64,000 nucleotides of DNA from Annona cherimola (taxonomy: Eukaryota; Streptophyta; Magnoliopsida; Magnoliales; Annonaceae), in contig CM059977.1 of the NCBI GenBank assembly GCA_030490835.1, forward strand, positions 37,159,676-37,223,675. Direction: 5' to 3'. The number at the start of each line of letters is the position of its first letter. Within the stretch, counting starts at the first letter, position 1. A program made the position numbers and the translations under genes. This document shows, piece by piece, positions 35,192-44,315 of the stretch. A model generated the notes under the pieces. That model was given only the letters and a program-made list of their open reading frames with translations, had not been told where the DNA came from and ran no database searches.

Positions 35192-35257
35192 GGAATCGAT
35201 GAGCTCCGCACCCTCGGTGTAATGACCTTTGGCCCAGTTGTTTCCTGCGCCGGACTG
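35192..35257 (-). pseudogene. Captured beta-tubulin fragment in LTR U3 (3' LTR)
   Basis: The minus strand encodes [20 protein letters not shown] then DS, the highly conserved segment after the first GTP-binding region of beta-tubulin. Similarity stops abruptly on both sides: upstream reads [15 protein letters not shown] and downstream GRGDGGAGG, neither tubulin. The fragment is 22 codons, in sense relative to the retrotransposon. Confidence 0.85.
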
Positions 35258-35328
35258 GTTGGCTGAAGCAATGGAATCCGTCCGATTGAAGCTGCTGATG
35301 CTCCTCTGGTCGAGATCTCTCAGCACTC

Positions 35329-36387
35329 GTGTGGCCCTCGTGGGTGGAAACCACACCGCCGCCAGGTTTTGCACTCGCTAGTCCTCTTCTCCTTCTCTCT
35401 TTGCAGTCTCTGCCTAGCGATATCTTTCAACTCCAGCCGTTGGATTTCCCTCCCCACCAAATGGACGCGGATCTGATGGCCCAGCGCCCCAAGAATCAGA
35501 TCTCGCAGATCAAACACCTGCGCCGAGGAGGAAGAGCCGGAGCCTCCTCTCACAAAAATGAGCTCATAATCAAGCTCCCAGACTGGCGCGTCTGGCTACT
35601 GTTGTCCCGTATGGCGCTTCTCGCGGTGGCGATCCTGACATTTCCATGGGCTCGATTGGTTGTCAGATCTCCAGAGCCCTACTACCCTCGCGCCGTTTCA
35701 TCGGAATCGATTGACGATTCATTCTACTTGCAGATGCTGCTTGAGGATTTATCCGAAGTGGGCCTACTCAGATCCGGAGACCAGGCAGTTTTCGTCGGCG
35801 AGGCGGGTCGCCGTTGCCAGCAGCTGGTGGAGGAGGATGATAATATGGATTTGATTTCCATCCTACTAGACGATGAGCTTCACGGATCTAATGCCTTAAA
35901 TGGGACATGCGACTTCGCATTCGCCGACGGCCTCTCCACGGCGGAGTTGCTAAGCCACGCGCTGAAGACGGGCGGCGTGATGGCCGTCCGTATGAGCGGC
36001 GACCCTCTCTCCACTTTCTGGGTGCCCCTGAATTTCAAAATCATCTACATTCGGCAGTTCGACGCGACCGTGGTCGCAATGCGGAAGACGGGCTCAGCAA
36101 CGGAAGCCACATTGCAGCCTCCAAGCAAGAGGCGGCTGTGCGGGTCTGATTTGGATGGCAGCAAGGCCAAACTGATAGGCGAGCTCGAAGAGGCGCCGCT
36201 AGAGCCGCCAATGCCGCAGGCGTTTTCTGCTGAATCCGGTGCTTACGTGGTCGATGGCGCCAGGTATCTTCCTGACCTGACGGGGGATCCGCTGGACGGC
36301 TACCCCCGCCGGATTTTCGTGGAGGTGGCGGCCACGCGCTCGCAGGACGGGCACATGGTGAGAGTGGTCGCCGGCAGCTGCATGTAA
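35329..36387 (+). CDS. 352-codon chimeric ORF, captured methyltransferase-like membrane protein (3' LTR)
   Basis: Open in both LTRs but on the strand opposite to the retrotransposon. Residues about 80-115 form one hydrophobic segment ([19 protein letters not shown]). Residues 115-300 resemble an uncharacterised plant SAM-dependent methyltransferase-superfamily family: [71 protein letters not shown]. The last about 45 residues are antisense to the HD-Zip fragment, so the ORF is a fusion. The first about 70 residues have no recognisable origin and the real start is uncertain. Whether it is expressed is unknown; family recognition is from memory of motifs. Confidence 0.5.
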
Positions 36388-36645
36388 AAGGGATGGGATG
36401 TCTTCAGAGCCCGCAATTCCTGCAGCTCCTTCTGCAGCCGCCGATTCTCCTCAGTCAGCGTCTCGCAGCAGCGTTTCAGATACTCGCAGTCTACTTCCGT
36501 CTGCTTCAGTTTCGTCTGGATTGAGGGTGTTGTGTTCTTTGAAGCTTTCTTCTAGAAACGCCGACTGCTCTTTGGAGAGCCTGAGCTTCTTCCTCGTCAT
36601 GCCGTTCTCCTCTTCGTCACTCCATTTCTCAAGATCCACGCCGTC
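36305..36645 (-). pseudogene. Captured HD-Zip class II transcription factor fragment (3' LTR)
   Basis: Minus strand: [20 protein letters not shown], then [20 protein letters not shown], which is the start of the class II homeodomain. The remainder of helices 2-3 (the WFQNRR region) is missing. In another frame the sequence resumes with [40 protein letters not shown] (leucine zipper) and [19 protein letters not shown] with the class II CPSCE motif. The DNA-binding helix is gone and the frame is shifted, so it is a pseudogene. It is in sense with the retrotransposon. Confidence 0.88.
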
Positions 36646-36655
36646 ATCAGGCGCT

Positions 36656-37110
36656 ACTGGCGTCGCCTGGGCCTTCGGCGTCATGATCTTCTTCTTTGTC
36701 TACTGCACCGCTGGAATATCCGGCGGGCACATCAACCCGGCGGTTACGTTCGGGCTCTTCCTGGCGCGCAAGGTCTCGCTCCTCTGAGCCGTCTCCTACA
36801 TACTGGTGCAGTGCTTGGGCGCCATTTGCGGCGTGGGTATCGTCAAGGCCATCGTGAAGGACCCCTACAACAGTTTGGGCGGCGGGGCCGACACGGTCAT
36901 CACCGGCTACTCGAAGGGTACGGCCCTGGGCGCTGAAATCATCGGCACCTTCGTCCTCGTCTACACCGTCTTCTCTGCTACAGACCCAAAGAGAAAAGCT
37001 CGCGACTCTCATGTGCCGGTTTTGGCTCCTTTGCCAATTGGGTTTGCCGTGTTCATCGTCCATCTTGCAACGATCCCCATCACGAGAACGGGCATCAACC
37101 CAGCAAGGAG
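36656..37110 (+). pseudogene. Captured PIP aquaporin fragment (3' LTR)
   Basis: Plus strand: [40 protein letters not shown] with the first NPA motif, a TGA at 36785, then [60 protein letters not shown] and GINPAR at the second NPA. This is plasma-membrane intrinsic protein, mid-protein only. The start abuts the HD-Zip fragment within about 10 bp and the end runs into ribosomal protein S2. It is antisense to the retrotransposon. The TGA and the Gly-to-Arg change before GINPAR show it is not functional. Confidence 0.92.
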
Positions 37111-37167
37111 GTGGCGACTGCGGTCCGCGGAGCTATCATCCTTGCGAAGATGTCGTTGATACCGGTG
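37105..37167 (+). pseudogene. Captured 40S ribosomal protein S2 (uS5) snippet (3' LTR)
   Basis: In the frame [20 protein letters not shown] the plus strand matches the conserved RPS2 segment ([21 protein letters not shown]). It overlaps the PIP end by a few bases (AGCAAGG), a microhomology-like joint, and then runs into the GALS-like piece. Confidence 0.75.
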
Positions 37168-37171
37168 ATGA

Positions 37172-37440
37172 TGGAAGCATTCACCGAGTTGGGGCTCTCC
37201 GTCAAGGAGACAATCGTCTCATTCCGCTGCTCTGGGCCTGATAAGGCTGTGGACGCTTGAAGCAGCAACCGCATGCTGGAGCCGTCAGCACCGACCGGAG
37301 CTGTGTATGTGCAGTTGACGACGACGACGGTGTAGACGCGGCCATATCCCCAGTCGGGGAGGATTTTCTTGCTTGTCACGGTGATGGATGGTGAAGATCT
37401 AGCAACTTTACTTCTCCAGCTCCTTGAAGCAGCTTTGGCA
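37172..37440 (-). pseudogene. Captured GALS-type galactan synthase (GT92) fragment (3' LTR)
   Basis: Minus strand: KKILPDWGYGRVYTVVVVNC, then TYTAPVGADGSSMRLLLQAS and NETIVSLTESPNSVN. The DWGYGRVYTVVVVNCTF signature lies in plant GALS beta-1,4-galactan synthases (DUF23/GT92), N-terminal to the catalytic region. The fragment lacks the catalytic domain. In sense relative to the retrotransposon. Confidence 0.65.
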
Positions 37441-37462
37441 TGAGAGCTTCTTACAACTCTCC

Positions 37463-37470
37463 AGTTTTCT

Positions 37471-37502
<32 letters not shown>

Positions 37503-37515
37503 TTTTTTTTTTTTT
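37463..37515. repeat. (CTT)n/T-rich microsatellite near the LTR end (also 53952-54010)
   Basis: CTTCTTCTTCTTC then a T run. The right copy has about twice as many CTT units, accounting for part of the LTR length difference. Confidence 0.9.
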
Positions 37516-37570
37516 AAGATGAGAAGTCATATACTCGTAGTAGTGTCATAGTTAAAAATTTACCTCATCA

Positions 37571-37584
37571 AATGCCCCCTCAGG
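37571..37584 (-). other. Polypurine tract of giant Gypsy
   Basis: The minus strand reads CCTGAGGGGGCATT immediately before the 3' LTR start TGATGAGG. Confidence 0.75.
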
Positions 37585-37649
37585 AATTATGCCGTCGTGG
37601 GCCACTTGTAAAGGCGTGATTCCTGACATGTTGTTTGGCAGACTTCTGA

Positions 37650-39254
37650 TGGAGTAATGAGGATTTTTTTTTTAATATGGGCCATATATACCACAATTTT
37701 TTCTCTCAGGCAAAACACATAGAAGAAACTGAGGGGCTCCTGGAAGCTTTGACTGAATGATTTCGAACATCTTGTCGACCCTAACTGTAGGTGGAGCACG
37801 CCTAAATTGAGGATTCTCTTCAAAGTAACCAAATGGTTCTGCAATGACAATGCCTTTCATCGCCCCTCATTTGTGCAGATCACGAGCAAGAGACCGAACA
37901 TTGCAGCGAGCAGAAAAGTTTTCAATAGCCCGTCTTTCTATTTTTTGAGGACCCACAAGTTTCTTATTGTTGAAATTCCATTGACCATTTCTAGGAAAGA
38001 ATTCATCATTGCCAACTTTTAACTTTGGTGCATTCAAGACATGGTCTTCTACTTGAGTGAAGTTACCATTGATAGAATCACCGCATGCCTTCAACATTTC
38101 ATCAGCACCATAGTTGCTACTTCTTAATGCATTACTTAAAGTTTGCATCCTTTCTTGTGGTTTCTGTCGTGATTTTTTTTTTAACCAGTGATAATCTTTG
38201 CAAAGTTGATAGAGATTTAGTATACCTTTGCAATGAAACTAGAGAGCAGAGCTCGACAAGATAGTAAGTGGGGCGTTTTGGCTTTCCAATCTAAGCTCAA
38301 TGTGCCGATAGTTAACAGAATAATCTCAATGGTTTGAGATGGGCTATCGCCTCTTCCATTTTTCTGTTTCACAGTAAACATTTGCTGGTTGCATGGAAGC
38401 TCACTTAGCCCTACAATTTTAAACTCCATACTTGAGGGTCTTGTTTTCACCCTCAGATCCTTCAGAGTTCTCTTTGCCTTTCCCTAATCAATTTCACCAT
38501 GATTTCTAACATTTTGATTAGCCATCAGAAATCCATCAACAGGGTCAGGCCTTATAATCATTGTAGTAGACACATCAATATTTAGAGACAAGCCCCCCTT
38601 GACTGGTTCGGAAGCTAGAATGAAAACCACGACAACCCAAAACTCCACCTCCGATGTCAATAAAGTTACTAGGACCATTGTGAAAAAATGACTGCCGAAC
38701 CAGAAGGCAACCCTGCTTTGCAGCATGCTGCCTTAGGGTTATATCTAGAACCCTGAGAACTCTAGGAATCGTGTCCTCGCAGAGCATTTGCAATAGCTTT
38801 CATTGGAATTTTGGCGGCAAAACGTATCTCAACTTTGAAAGTCTTGGTCTGATACGAATGTCTTTGCCTTTTCCGATTTCCCTCCCCGGGGCTGTCATTA
38901 CCATGAGGACTACTATTCCCACTAAGTTTGTTTGAGGACACGTCTTCGAGGACAACACCGAATTCAAAATTCTGTTGTGGAAGAGCCCCCACTGTAAACA
39001 AGCTCTTCTCACCATCATAAGCGAAGTACTCTCCCTGAAAGTCACCAATATAAGTCTGGTGAACTCTACCCATGATCTTTCTTCCGATACCTTTCCCATC
39101 AATAGGTTTACTATCTTCATAAGACAGAGAAACCTTTCCGCCCAGTGCCAGACCTTGCCACTGGAACTCGATTCATTGACACTTTTTTCGTGCTTGGGGG
39201 TATGATAGGTGGGGGTGGCAACAAAGATTTCTCCTCAGCCTCCATCTCCCCCAT
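37650..39254 (-). pseudogene. Captured ARGONAUTE fragment, AGO4 clade, intron-less
   Basis: Sense to the retrotransposon, between integrase and the 3' LTR. From the ATG at 39254 the minus strand reads MGEMEAEEKSLLPPPPIIPP and RVPVARSGTG (AGO N-terminus), YDGEKSLFTVGALPQ and IRFAAKIPMKAIANALRG (N domain), LRQHAAKQGCLLVRQSFFHN, GGGVLGCRGFHSSFRTSQGG, LNIDVSTTMII, ELCSLVSLQRYTKSLSTLQR, MQTLSNALRSSNYG, FPRNGQWNFNNKKLV, FEENPQFRRAP, IQSKLPGAPQFLL and LPERKN...IYGP. Thus N, L1, PAZ, L2 and the start of MID are present; PIWI with its catalytic residues is absent. AGO4 genes have many introns here, yet none remain. Short deletions (near 39130, near 38310), frameshifts and A-homopolymer expansions break the frame. 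Confidence 0.93.
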
Positions 39255-39491
39255 CTCCGCAAGAAACCGAGAAGAACGGGAAACCCCCTCTCTTTTTTTT
39301 TTTTTTGACAGCTACCTTAGTTGTCGAAGTATCTGATGATGATGCTCATTGCGGGGAGAATTTGACACTGATAGAGTCGTTACCTGTTTCTCCTGCTGAT
39401 GTAGTGAACTCCATTCGAGTTTTGAAGGAGTCCCTTCCTTCTACGAGGGAGGCTGTAGAGATTCTTTTGATATATGACTTTCTTTGTAATT

Positions 39492-42400
39492 TCATGGATA
39501 GTATCTTTTTAAGTAATTCCCATTCACGGTTGCTTTCATTTGATTTCCGCAATTAACAACTTCATATGTGCCATTGCTATGGACCCTCTCAATGATGTAA
39601 GGCCCTTCCCATTTAGGCTCGAATTTGCCGGTAAGTTTGCCCCCGGCCATAAGCTCTGTGCGTAGCTTTAGCACCAAATCTCCTCTTTTGAATGAGTGAT
39701 GCCTCACGACTTTATTGTATGCTTCGACCATTCGAGCTTGATAGAGTTCGATCCGTTGTCACGCTTGAACTCGTTTCTCGTCTAGTGCCTCAAGTTCGTC
39801 GAAGCGAAGTTTGGCTTGTTGTTCAGTGGTTAACCCAGAATGGATGGCAACCCTTAAAGATGCTAACTGAATTTCCACTGGTAAGACTGCTTCTGCGCCA
39901 AAAAGCAATGAATATGGAGTTGCTCCCGTTGCAGTTCGATGTGTGGTTCTGTAGGCCCACAATGCTTCGGGTAACCTCTCGTGCCAATCACGCTTATTTT
40001 TCACAGTGGTCCTTTTGAGGATTCGAATGATATTTTTGTTAAACGCCTCTGCTTGACCATTCCCTTGTGGGTAATAGGGCGATGAGAATACTTGTTTGAT
40101 TCCAAACTTTTGGCATAACTGATTTACTTTGTCATTTTTGAATGGCGTGCCATTATCTGAGGTGATTTGATATGGAACACCATAACGGTAGATGATTTTG
40201 TGCTTGATAAATTCAACCACTTCTTGCGCTCGAACTCTCTTGTAAGCTTTAGCTTCTGCCCATTTGGAGAAATAATCCGTAGCGGCTAAAATATACAGGT
40301 GTCCTCTGGATGATGACGGATTTATGGGACCGACAATATCAAAGCCCCACCAAGCGAAGGGCCACGAAATAGGTGCTGGAGACATTACTGAAGCAGGAAT
40401 ATGATAAATATCTCCATGCATTTGGCAGGCTTCACAGGATTTTGCAAAGTTGATGGAGTCTTGGACCATTGTAGGCCAATAATAGCCTAACATTTTGATC
40501 CTATGATAAAGATGACGTCCAGATTGGTGGGCGCCGCACTCGCTGGAGTGCGTCTCTTGAAGAACTTGACAGGTATCATTCCCGTCAATACAGCGAAGCC
40601 AAAGCCCATCAAAAGCAATCCGATACAAATCATCTTGAAACATGGTATACCGTAAAACAACCTTTCTTAACGACTTTCTTGCGTTTGAATCATCTGGTTC
40701 AATGCCATATTTGAGGTAGTTAATGATAGGGACACGCCAGTCATCATTGTTTGTAGTTACCTCAGATACACACCGTCTAGTTTGATTTACTTGGAGATCT
40801 TCGTCCTCTTCTAATCTTTGTACTCGAATTGTCATGTCCTCTAGCTCATTGAAGGCGAGGATACTGGCTAACTTTGATAATGCATCAGCAACTATATTTT
40901 CTGACCGAGGAACGTGCTCAACAGAAACAATTTCAAACTTTGCTAATAAAGTTTGAGCTTTGTCATAATATTTTCGCAAATGAGGCTGGTGTACTTCATA
41001 TTGATTATTTAACTGTTTAATAACCAATTCAGAGTCCCCAAATATTCGCACAAATAAAATATCTGATTGCAAAAGAAGTTTCATGCCAATGAGCAAAGCC
41101 TCATATTCAGCTTCATTATTTGTTGCGCTTTTTCCAAGAAAATATGAGTGCGGGAATAAGTCTTTATGAGGGGAGACTACGACAATTCCAACACCAGCTC
41201 CGGATGGCTTGGAAGCGCCATCGAAATACATTTGCCACATTGGATCATCATTTGCGTAGAAAACATTTTCATCAGGTAGGTTTTCTAAGATGGGAAATTC
41301 TTCTTCAAGAGGATGGGCTGCTAGGAAATCTGCCAATACTTGCCCTTTCACTGCCTTTCGTGGCACATATTTGATATCAAACTCAGATAGCAGAAGTGAC
41401 CATTTTGCTAGGCGTCCTGAAAGCATTGGTCTAGTGATCAGGAACTTGAGGGGATCAGCCTTCGATATAAGTATAATCTCATGCGCGAGGAAGTAATGTC
41501 TTAGCTTTTGTGCCACAAAAACCAATGCTAGACAAATCTTCTTGATCGAGGAATAATTGCATTCAGCTTGCAATAATCGTCGACTGAGATAATAGGCGGC
41601 TTGTTCTTTGCCTTGGGCATTTTCTTGTGCGAGCAATGCCCCCAGTGATTGTGGGCTGGCAGCAATATAGAGAATGAGTGACTTTCCTTTTACTGGAGTT
41701 GTCAAAATAGGAGGATTTTGCAGCAATTCTTTGATGGCTTCAAAGGCCTGTTGGCATTTCGCGTCCCATTGAAAAGTCGCATCTTTTCTCATTAACTTGT
41801 GAAAGGGCTGGCAGCGGCCGGACAAGTTGGAGATGAAATGCCGGATATACGACAATTGGCCTTGCAGACTCCTAAGTTCTCTGAGATTTCGTGGAGGCGG
41901 CATATTTTGAATTGCTTCCGTTTTGAGTGGATCGACCTCGATTCCCCTTTGGCGGATTATGAACCCGAGGAATTTCCCAGATGATACTCCGAATGCACAT
42001 TTGAGAGGATTCATCTTGAGATCATACTTTCTTAGGCGCAAGAATACCGATCTCAAATCTTCTTTATGCTTATTGTGACCTTCAGATCTTACAACCAGGT
42101 CATCGACATAGCACTCAACATGTTTGTGTAACATATCATGAAATATATTTTGCATAGCCCTTTGATAAGTTGCGCCAGCATTCTTAAGACCAAAAGGCAT
42201 GACTTTGTAGCAAAAGACACCCATCGGTGTTCGAAATGCTGTTGCGGCTTCATCTGCTGGAGCCATCTTGATTTGATTATATCCCGAATATCCATCCATA
42301 AAGGAGAACGTGTCGTACAGAGCTGTGCTGTCGATTAGCACATCAGTGAAAGGAAGAGGAAATTCATCTTTAGGGCATGCTTCGTTTAGATCTCGAAAGT

Positions 42401-43487
42401 CTACGCAAATGCGGATCTGCCCGTTTTTCTTTTTGACAGGAACAATGCTAGAAATCCATTTTGGAAATTTGATTTCCCGAATGAATTCAGCATCAATGAG
42501 TTTTTCAACTTCCTTGATGATTTGTTCTTCGAGCTCTGGTCGAAATCTTCTCGGAGCTTGCTTGACTGGCTTTTTATCCCGCGTAATATGCAGATGATGC
42601 ATTGCAATAGCGAGGTTGAGACCTGGCATTTCGGAATACCCCCAAGCAAAAACATCTTTGAATTCACTTAAAAGCCGCCTCAGCGCCACCTTTTCTTTTT
42701 CGGCCAAGTTTTTGGCAATAAAAATGGGTCTCGGGTCCTTTTCAGTCCCGAGATTGAATTCCTCAAGTACATCAATAGTAGGCTGCCCTCCATCCTCAAT
42801 TGCAGGTGGAGCGTCCTCTGGTTCCATTAATGCCTCTTCATCATTGTTGGAGTCATCACTTGTGGAGACGCAGTAGGTGGTGGCGAAGTTGCCGTCTTCT
42901 TCTTCTTTATACCCAAGGCCAAGTCGTTTGTTTCCCTTTTGATAACCAAGGGGTCTTTCGGATAACGGGATAGGGATGTCACTTCCGAGGCCTGATAAAT
43001 GTGGTTCATCAGGATAGAACCCCATCAAATCCATAATTTTCTTGCTTTCTCTGCTATAGCGATGGAAATCCCATTTCTTGAGCTTAGCCGTGGGCAAACA
43101 AGAGGATTTGTTAGGGCTACCGTAAACCTTGCCATATTTCTTTATGAAATGTTTTTGGGCAAATTTTTCATCTTGAGGTTCCTGCACACTTGGAGCAGAT
43201 ACATTAAACCCCACGAGCATTGCTAAAACCTCATCGAGCGTTTCCTTAGGTTTTTGATTTTGGTGAGCGGCCTCAGTGGCCATTCCGTCACTCTCACAGC
43301 AAAGTGACTTGGCTTCCTCATTGGCCTGATTCCGGAATCTCCGAAGAGCTTCCAGATCCACCTCAAACCTAGGAGAATTGGCTCGAGGCGGTTTAGCAAC
43401 CTTTTTCAGGACTTCGAGGTCCAAGTAGAACCGTGATCCTGCAGCAGTGTTGCTATAGCTGGTAGGAGGTGGTATGGTTGCCCCCTG
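39492..43487 (-). pseudogene. pol of giant Gypsy: RT, RNase H, archaeal-type RNase H, integrase
   Basis: Counting from the Leu codon at 43424: G-patch-like LGLGYK (168-173), RT with VDFRDLN (341-347) and YVDD (439-442), first RNase H (about 555-690) with its first Asp apparently Ala (LYIAAS), archaeal-type RNase H (731-850) with FDGAS, NNEAEYEAL, GDSELV and ADALS, integrase zinc finger ending CEACQ (997-1001), and the DDE core D1029, D1090, E1126. A single TGA (39759-39761) interrupts just after; the same frame continues to the GPF/Y-type end KWEGPYIIERV and stops at 39492. The open frame extends upstream to the stop at 43488. Apart from the TGA, all integrase and RT catalytic residues look intact. 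Confidence 0.93.
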
Positions 43488-44315
43488 TCATTGTCGTGGT
43501 AGTGGATGTACTGGATCGAGGCTCATATTTTCAAATTTGATTTGAAACTGAGCCCTTAGTTCTGTCATTCCTCGTCCATGACCGCGCCCTCGACCACGAC
43601 CTTGACCTTCCATCTTCTCACCCTTTGAGAATATGTCTGTGCTTACTGGGGCGGGGGGAGCCTGAGATACCTCCTGCTGACCTTCGCGTGTGGTCGCTTC
43701 AACTGCTTTCCTTGATGTGTTGACAGCAGATGCCAAGTCATAATACTTAGCATCAGAGTAAAATGATTCCGCCGTTGTGAAAGGTTTATGGTCAGCAAAA
43801 ATCCTTTTTTCGACTCCATCCTTACAGTACTTGAAGCATCGATGCACCGTTGATGCGATTATCTTATTACTGTGGAGCCAAGGCCTTCCCAGCAGCAAGT
43901 TATATGAGGTCGGAGCATTAATCACAAAGCATGGGATTTCGGTGCAGAAATCTTCTATGCTTAGTTCCAACTCAATCAGGCCCATGGCCTTTTGAGTCCC
44001 TTGATTAAACCCGTGAATCACCACACTAGTGTCTTTTAACGCTGATGGAGAAATTCCGATCCTCCTGAGTGTTCGAAGGGGCAAGATATTAATTGCAGAC
44101 CCGGCATCAATCATGATCCTGTTAACCAGTTCACCTGCTAGGTTGCCCGTAACATATAAAGGTCGGTTGTGATTAACGTCTCCAAGCAACATATCCTCAT
44201 TAGTGAATGAAATAACTTCATCACACTCAGTGGCGTCGACCAGATAAGCGAGACGGACATTTTCATCTGTTAGAGCACTAACCAGTGCATCTCTGGCTTC
44301 TTGCGATAATTGCAA
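43488..44315 (-). CDS. Aspartic protease domain of giant Gypsy
   Basis: The 275-codon frame carries IMIDAGSAINILPLRTLRRI, the Tat-type protease site (Asp-Ala-Gly in place of the usual Asp-Ser/Thr-Gly), VIHGFNQGT, and YNLLLGRPWLH, the conserved C-terminal flap motif. It ends with an Arg/Gly-rich run (GRGRGRGHGRG), perhaps nucleic-acid binding, and a TGA (43488-43490) after which pol continues in the same frame. It overlaps the upstream gag frame by 46 bp in a different frame, consistent with an indel or a programmed shift. Confidence 0.85.
   Translation of the reverse strand: MQLSQEARDALVSALTDENVRLAYLVDATECDEVISFTNEDMLLGDVNHNRPLYVTGNLAGELVNRIMIDAGSAINILPLRTLRRIGISPSALKDTSVVIHGFNQGTQKAMGLIELELSIEDFCTEIPCFVINAPTSYNLLLGRPWLHSNKIIASTVHRCFKYCKDGVEKRIFADHKPFTTAESFYSDAKYYDLASAVNTSRKAVEATTREGQQEVSQAPPAPVSTDIFSKGEKMEGQGRGRGRGHGRGMTELRAQFQIKFENMSLDPVHPLPRQ

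Larger units (their letters stand above)
32384..37570 (-). repeat. 3' LTR of giant Gypsy, 5,187 bp
   Basis: On the plus strand it runs TGTTCCGG...CCTCATCA. Read in element direction (right to left): a (CTT)n tract, the GC-rich mosaic of host gene fragments (U3), a CGCGGAAC array, a TATA box at 34865-34872, then about 2.5 kb of R/U5 with three minisatellites. It contains the 352-codon ORF 35329-36387 on the opposite strand. Confidence 0.95.

Noticed and set aside
36647..37063. 138-codon minus-strand ORF
   Set aside because: It is the exact antisense shadow of the PIP aquaporin fragment, which is recognised on the plus strand.
34760..37440. GC-rich island as bacterial contamination or horizontal transfer
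   Set aside because: The pieces are plant proteins (PIP, HD-Zip II, tubulin, RPS2), and the island is duplicated in both LTRs of a TSD-flanked element.
34740..37440. Pack-MULE or Helitron nested in the LTR as the source of the mosaic
   Set aside because: I found no terminal inverted repeats, target duplication or Helitron ends around the mosaic. Still possible for an ancestral event, but not supported by this sequence.
37807..39205. Plus-strand ORFs opposite the AGO region
   Set aside because: They are shadows of the AGO4-like coding sequence on the minus strand.
39759..43424. Endogenous pararetrovirus
   Set aside because: The polyprotein has integrase and an archaeal-type RNase H and is flanked by LTRs with a TSD; there is no movement protein or coat protein.
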